From an uncultured Brachyspira sp. (GTDB lineage: Bacteria; Spirochaetota; Brachyspiria; Brachyspirales; Brachyspiraceae), in the NCBI RefSeq assembly GCF_949287625.1, contig NZ_CASEGO010000025.1, positions 1 to 26,358 of the forward strand: a stretch of DNA of 26,358 nucleotides. The letters are read 5' to 3'. Both the position numbers and the translations under genes were made by a program. The notes beneath the pieces were generated by a model. The model was not told where the DNA came from and made no database searches. It was given only the letters and a program-made list of their open reading frames with translations. Of the stretch, positions 24,443 through 26,358 are shown piece by piece. Position 1 is the first letter of the stretch; every line of letters starts with the position of its first letter.

Positions 24443-25558
24443 TTGGATAAATATTATTTAGAAGAAACTTCAAAAGATGTAAAAGGACTTGCAAATAAAT
24501 TCGTTAATAATTTTAAAACTACATCTAATAATACTGCATCCGATAAAACTTCACATTTTGATATAAGCTATAAAAAAAATACTAAATTAAAAATAAAAAG
24601 ATATAAAGCACCTAGATCTAAGGTAAAGTTTAGCAGAAGTAAAAAAGTTTTTCAAAAGATATATAATTCTACATACGGTATAAGGCATTTCTTCTGCTCT
24701 ATCATAGAAGCAATAAAAAGAAAAGGCAATCATGAAAGAAGCATACTTATATTTTATGATGATGAAGAGCATGCTGTAAGACTTCCTATTAATAATTTCA
24801 TGATAACGTTCTTACTTTTGGTATTTTCTTCATTAGTATATACTGGATATGATGCCTATAATAAACAAAAAGAAGCTAGAGAGTTTTATAATACTCTTTC
24901 TGCTAGAGAGGCTAAAACTTATACACTTATAGAAGATTATAAAAAGTCATTAACCAGATTTTCAAAGGCATTGGCCGATTATAATAATATCATGAGAACA
25001 ATATCTTATGCAATAGATTATAATGATGCGGCTGCATTTAATAATAACAATATTAATTATACTGAATCTGCCAATATAAACAAAATGCTTGCTGAAGTAG
25101 ATGCCTATCAAAAAAATATTTTGGCATTTATGGATGTATCTCCAAAAATACATAAAGAAATACCATTAGGCTGGCCTGTTGCAGGAGGCGGACGTATATC
25201 AAGCGGTTTCGGAGCAAGACTTTCGCCTTTTAATCAGGAGAAAAGCTATCACTATGGCGTAGATATAGCAGGTCCTTACGGAACACCTATAATAGCAGTT
25301 GCTGACGGAACTGTTACTTTTTCAGGCTGGAGAAACGGATACGGCTGGTTTGTACTTATTACGCATGCTAACGGATTTCAAACAGCTTATGGGCATAATT
25401 CTAAATTGTTAGTAGACTACGGAGAGAAAGTTAAACGAGGACAGAAAATAGCTTTAATAGGAAATACAGGACGTACTACTGGAATACACTGCCATTTTGA
25501 GGTGAGAGTGGGAGGAGACCATAAAAATCCTATGCCTTATTTGAGTGCCAGATTCTAA
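24443..25558 (+). CDS. Membrane-anchored M23 (LytM/NlpD-type) peptidase, start uncertain
   Basis: A zinc metallopeptidase, or its regulator, acting on peptidoglycan cross-bridges. A basic cytoplasmic N-terminus (about 115 residues) precedes one membrane helix ('FMITFLLLVFSSLVYTGYDA'). A periplasmic coiled coil and the M23 domain follow: 'GGRISSGFGARLSP', the zinc motif 'HYGVDIAGPYGTPI', 'AYGHNS', and 'HCHFEVRVGG'. HxxxD and HxH are intact, so catalysis is possible. The given start is a TTG without a ribosome-binding site. The strong AAGGAGGAG at 24379-24387 points to initiation further upstream, where the same frame offers only ATT (24392), TTA (24395) or ATA (24398), adding about 15-17 residues (IILITDDNITKEKKSN). 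Confidence 0.88.
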   Translation: MDKYYLEETSKDVKGLANKFVNNFKTTSNNTASDKTSHFDISYKKNTKLKIKRYKAPRSKVKFSRSKKVFQKIYNSTYGIRHFFCSIIEAIKRKGNHERSILIFYDDEEHAVRLPINNFMITFLLLVFSSLVYTGYDAYNKQKEAREFYNTLSAREAKTYTLIEDYKKSLTRFSKALADYNNIMRTISYAIDYNDAAAFNNNNINYTESANINKMLAEVDAYQKNILAFMDVSPKIHKEIPLGWPVAGGGRISSGFGARLSPFNQEKSYHYGVDIAGPYGTPIIAVADGTVTFSGWRNGYGWFVLITHANGFQTAYGHNSKLLVDYGEKVKRGQKIALIGNTGRTTGIHCHFEVRVGGDHKNPMPYLSARF

Positions 25559-25688
25559 TTTCTCTGAAATTAATAAACTATTGCTTTTCTATTACTATAA
25601 TGTGAAGTAAGGCTAATAAAATTACTTGGTATTGCTTAGGTATAATACATGTTTTTAAGCAATAAAAATTAAAAGACAAATAAAAATA

Positions 25689-25710
25689 CTTGTCATTTCA
25701 TAATGTCAGG
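25689..25710. terminator. Bidirectional hairpin between M23 peptidase and lipoprotein genes
   Basis: CTTGTCATT (25689-25697) pairs with AATGTCAGG (25702-25710), with one mismatch and one GU, around TCAT. T-rich runs follow on both strands. Confidence 0.6.
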
Positions 25711-25726
25711 GATTTTTTATTTATGA

Positions 25727-26119
25727 TTATTCAATTTTTGATAGCTTCCCTTCGCTTACAGTATTATCTGTATTTTCTATTCTTAATGTCATATATGTAT
25801 CATGGAAAACAAAAGTATAATTATTTCCGTCTTTAGATGTATTATATGAAATATCATCTGTTTTTACCAATTCTTCTTTTGATATTGTAAGTTTTTTATC
25901 ATATACATTTCCGCCTTCAATAGTAATTTCTATTGAGCTGTCTTCATTAACTATTAATGTACATTTATTGGTTATAAGCTGTCTTACATTTGATGTGGTA
26001 TTGATAGTTCCTTCATATCTTGCTGCATATTTATTTAATTTTACTATAGAATCATTATTAAAACAGCTTAATATAAAGATACTAATAAAAGATGATAAAA
26101 TTATAATTTTCTTTTTCAT
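25727..26119 (-). CDS. Small secreted lipoprotein, unknown function
   Basis: A 130-residue protein. It begins MKKKIIILSSFISIFILSC, a type II signal peptide with lipobox ILSC, so Cys19 should be lipidated and the mature protein anchored in a membrane facing the periplasm or cell surface. The remainder is beta-rich and polar ('CTLIVNEDSSIEITIEGGNV', 'YTFVFHDTYMTLRIEN'), suggesting a small sandwich domain. The frame is open to 26149, but the ATG at 26119 is chosen because of the signal peptide and AAGGG just before it. I do not recognise a family. It is transcribed alone from a promoter near 26260-26288. Confidence 0.85.
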   Translation of the reverse strand: MKKKIIILSSFISIFILSCFNNDSIVKLNKYAARYEGTINTTSNVRQLITNKCTLIVNEDSSIEITIEGGNVYDKKLTISKEELVKTDDISYNTSKDGNNYTFVFHDTYMTLRIENTDNTVSEGKLSKIE

Positions 26120-26259
26120 AAACCCTTCCCAATTTAATATATTATACATAATACATCTTATTTATTTTATTATCAATAGACATGTTGCAATTTTATACAT
26201 ATAGCTATTATATTTATAAAAAGAAATATTTAGCTGCTGAAAAGAAATAATACTACTGT

Positions 26260-26288
26260 TATATACTAAAAATTTTTAAGTTTGTCAA
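26260..26288 (-). promoter_or_regulatory. Promoter of the lipoprotein gene
   Basis: On the minus strand TTGACA (26288-26283), a 17-base spacer and TATATA (26265-26260). The leader would be about 130 bases. The -35 lies inside the recurrent AGTTTGTCAATTTTT string. Confidence 0.55.
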
Positions 26289-26297
26289 TTTTTTGTT

Positions 26298-26323
26298 GTT
26301 CTTTTTCCCGCCGCAAAAAGAAC
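26298..26323. repeat. Hairpin with GC-rich loop at the start of a probable repeat element
   Basis: GTTCTTTTT (26298-26306) pairs perfectly with AAAAAGAAC (26315-26323) around CCCGCCGC. The loop and T-run/A-run arms resemble the hairpin at 14271-14303. The flanking AGTTTGTCAATTTTT (26279-26293) matches 3717-3731 exactly. The element may continue past the window. Confidence 0.55.
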
Positions 26324-26358
26324 CAAAAAGTGCAAGTATTAAAATTATTATTAAATCG

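Overview
The window looks like chromosomal DNA of an intestinal spirochaete, most likely Brachyspira (species not resolved). The DNA is very AT-rich. It carries periplasmic-flagellum genes (fliK, flgD), a dCache chemoreceptor and a 16S rRNA gene that is not linked to 23S/5S. Physical separation of rrs from rrl/rrf is known for Brachyspira. The genus call is inference from sequence recognition; no database was consulted.

Layout. 1-142: start of a pnuC-like gene (-), with a textbook promoter. 339-1805: MATE transporter (+) with a long, foldable 5' leader. 1928-3096: two hsp20 genes (-) separated by two 75-bp hairpin repeats. 3136-4055: gene-free, with two GC-rich repeat elements. 4056-6151: prmC, a cupin and a DAPG/phloretin hydrolase-like gene (all -). 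6175-8066: a self-contained 16S rRNA unit (-) with promoter, processing stem and terminator. 8067-8732: G-poor, A-tract-rich spacer. 8733-14123: a + strand run of a winged-helix protein, a very unusual 894-residue transmembrane protein (histone H1-like tail, one membrane helix, periplasmic repeats, LysM-like end), a cysteine-cluster protein and an HD-GYP-type phosphohydrolase. 14561-17023: fliK-flgD (-) with a sigma-28-like promoter. 17209-20603: two unrecognised membrane-linked proteins (+). 20604-21204: another GC-rich repeat and a broken copy of part of fliK. 21205-23154: chemoreceptor (-). 23340-25558: ruvB and an M23 peptidase (+). 25727-26119: small lipoprotein (-).

How the parts fit. 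Motility and signalling genes (fliK, flgD, chemoreceptor, HD-GYP protein) are interleaved with housekeeping genes (16S, ruvB, prmC) and envelope proteins. Three things stand out. First, the 894-residue protein could physically connect DNA to peptidoglycan, and it sits four bases after a winged-helix gene. Second, a dispersed, foldable GC-rich repeat family occurs in the gene-free stretches, with base changes that preserve a hairpin between two copies. Third, a roughly 195-bp piece of fliK has been copied next to one of those repeats. No tRNA, CRISPR array, insertion sequence or prophage was recognised.
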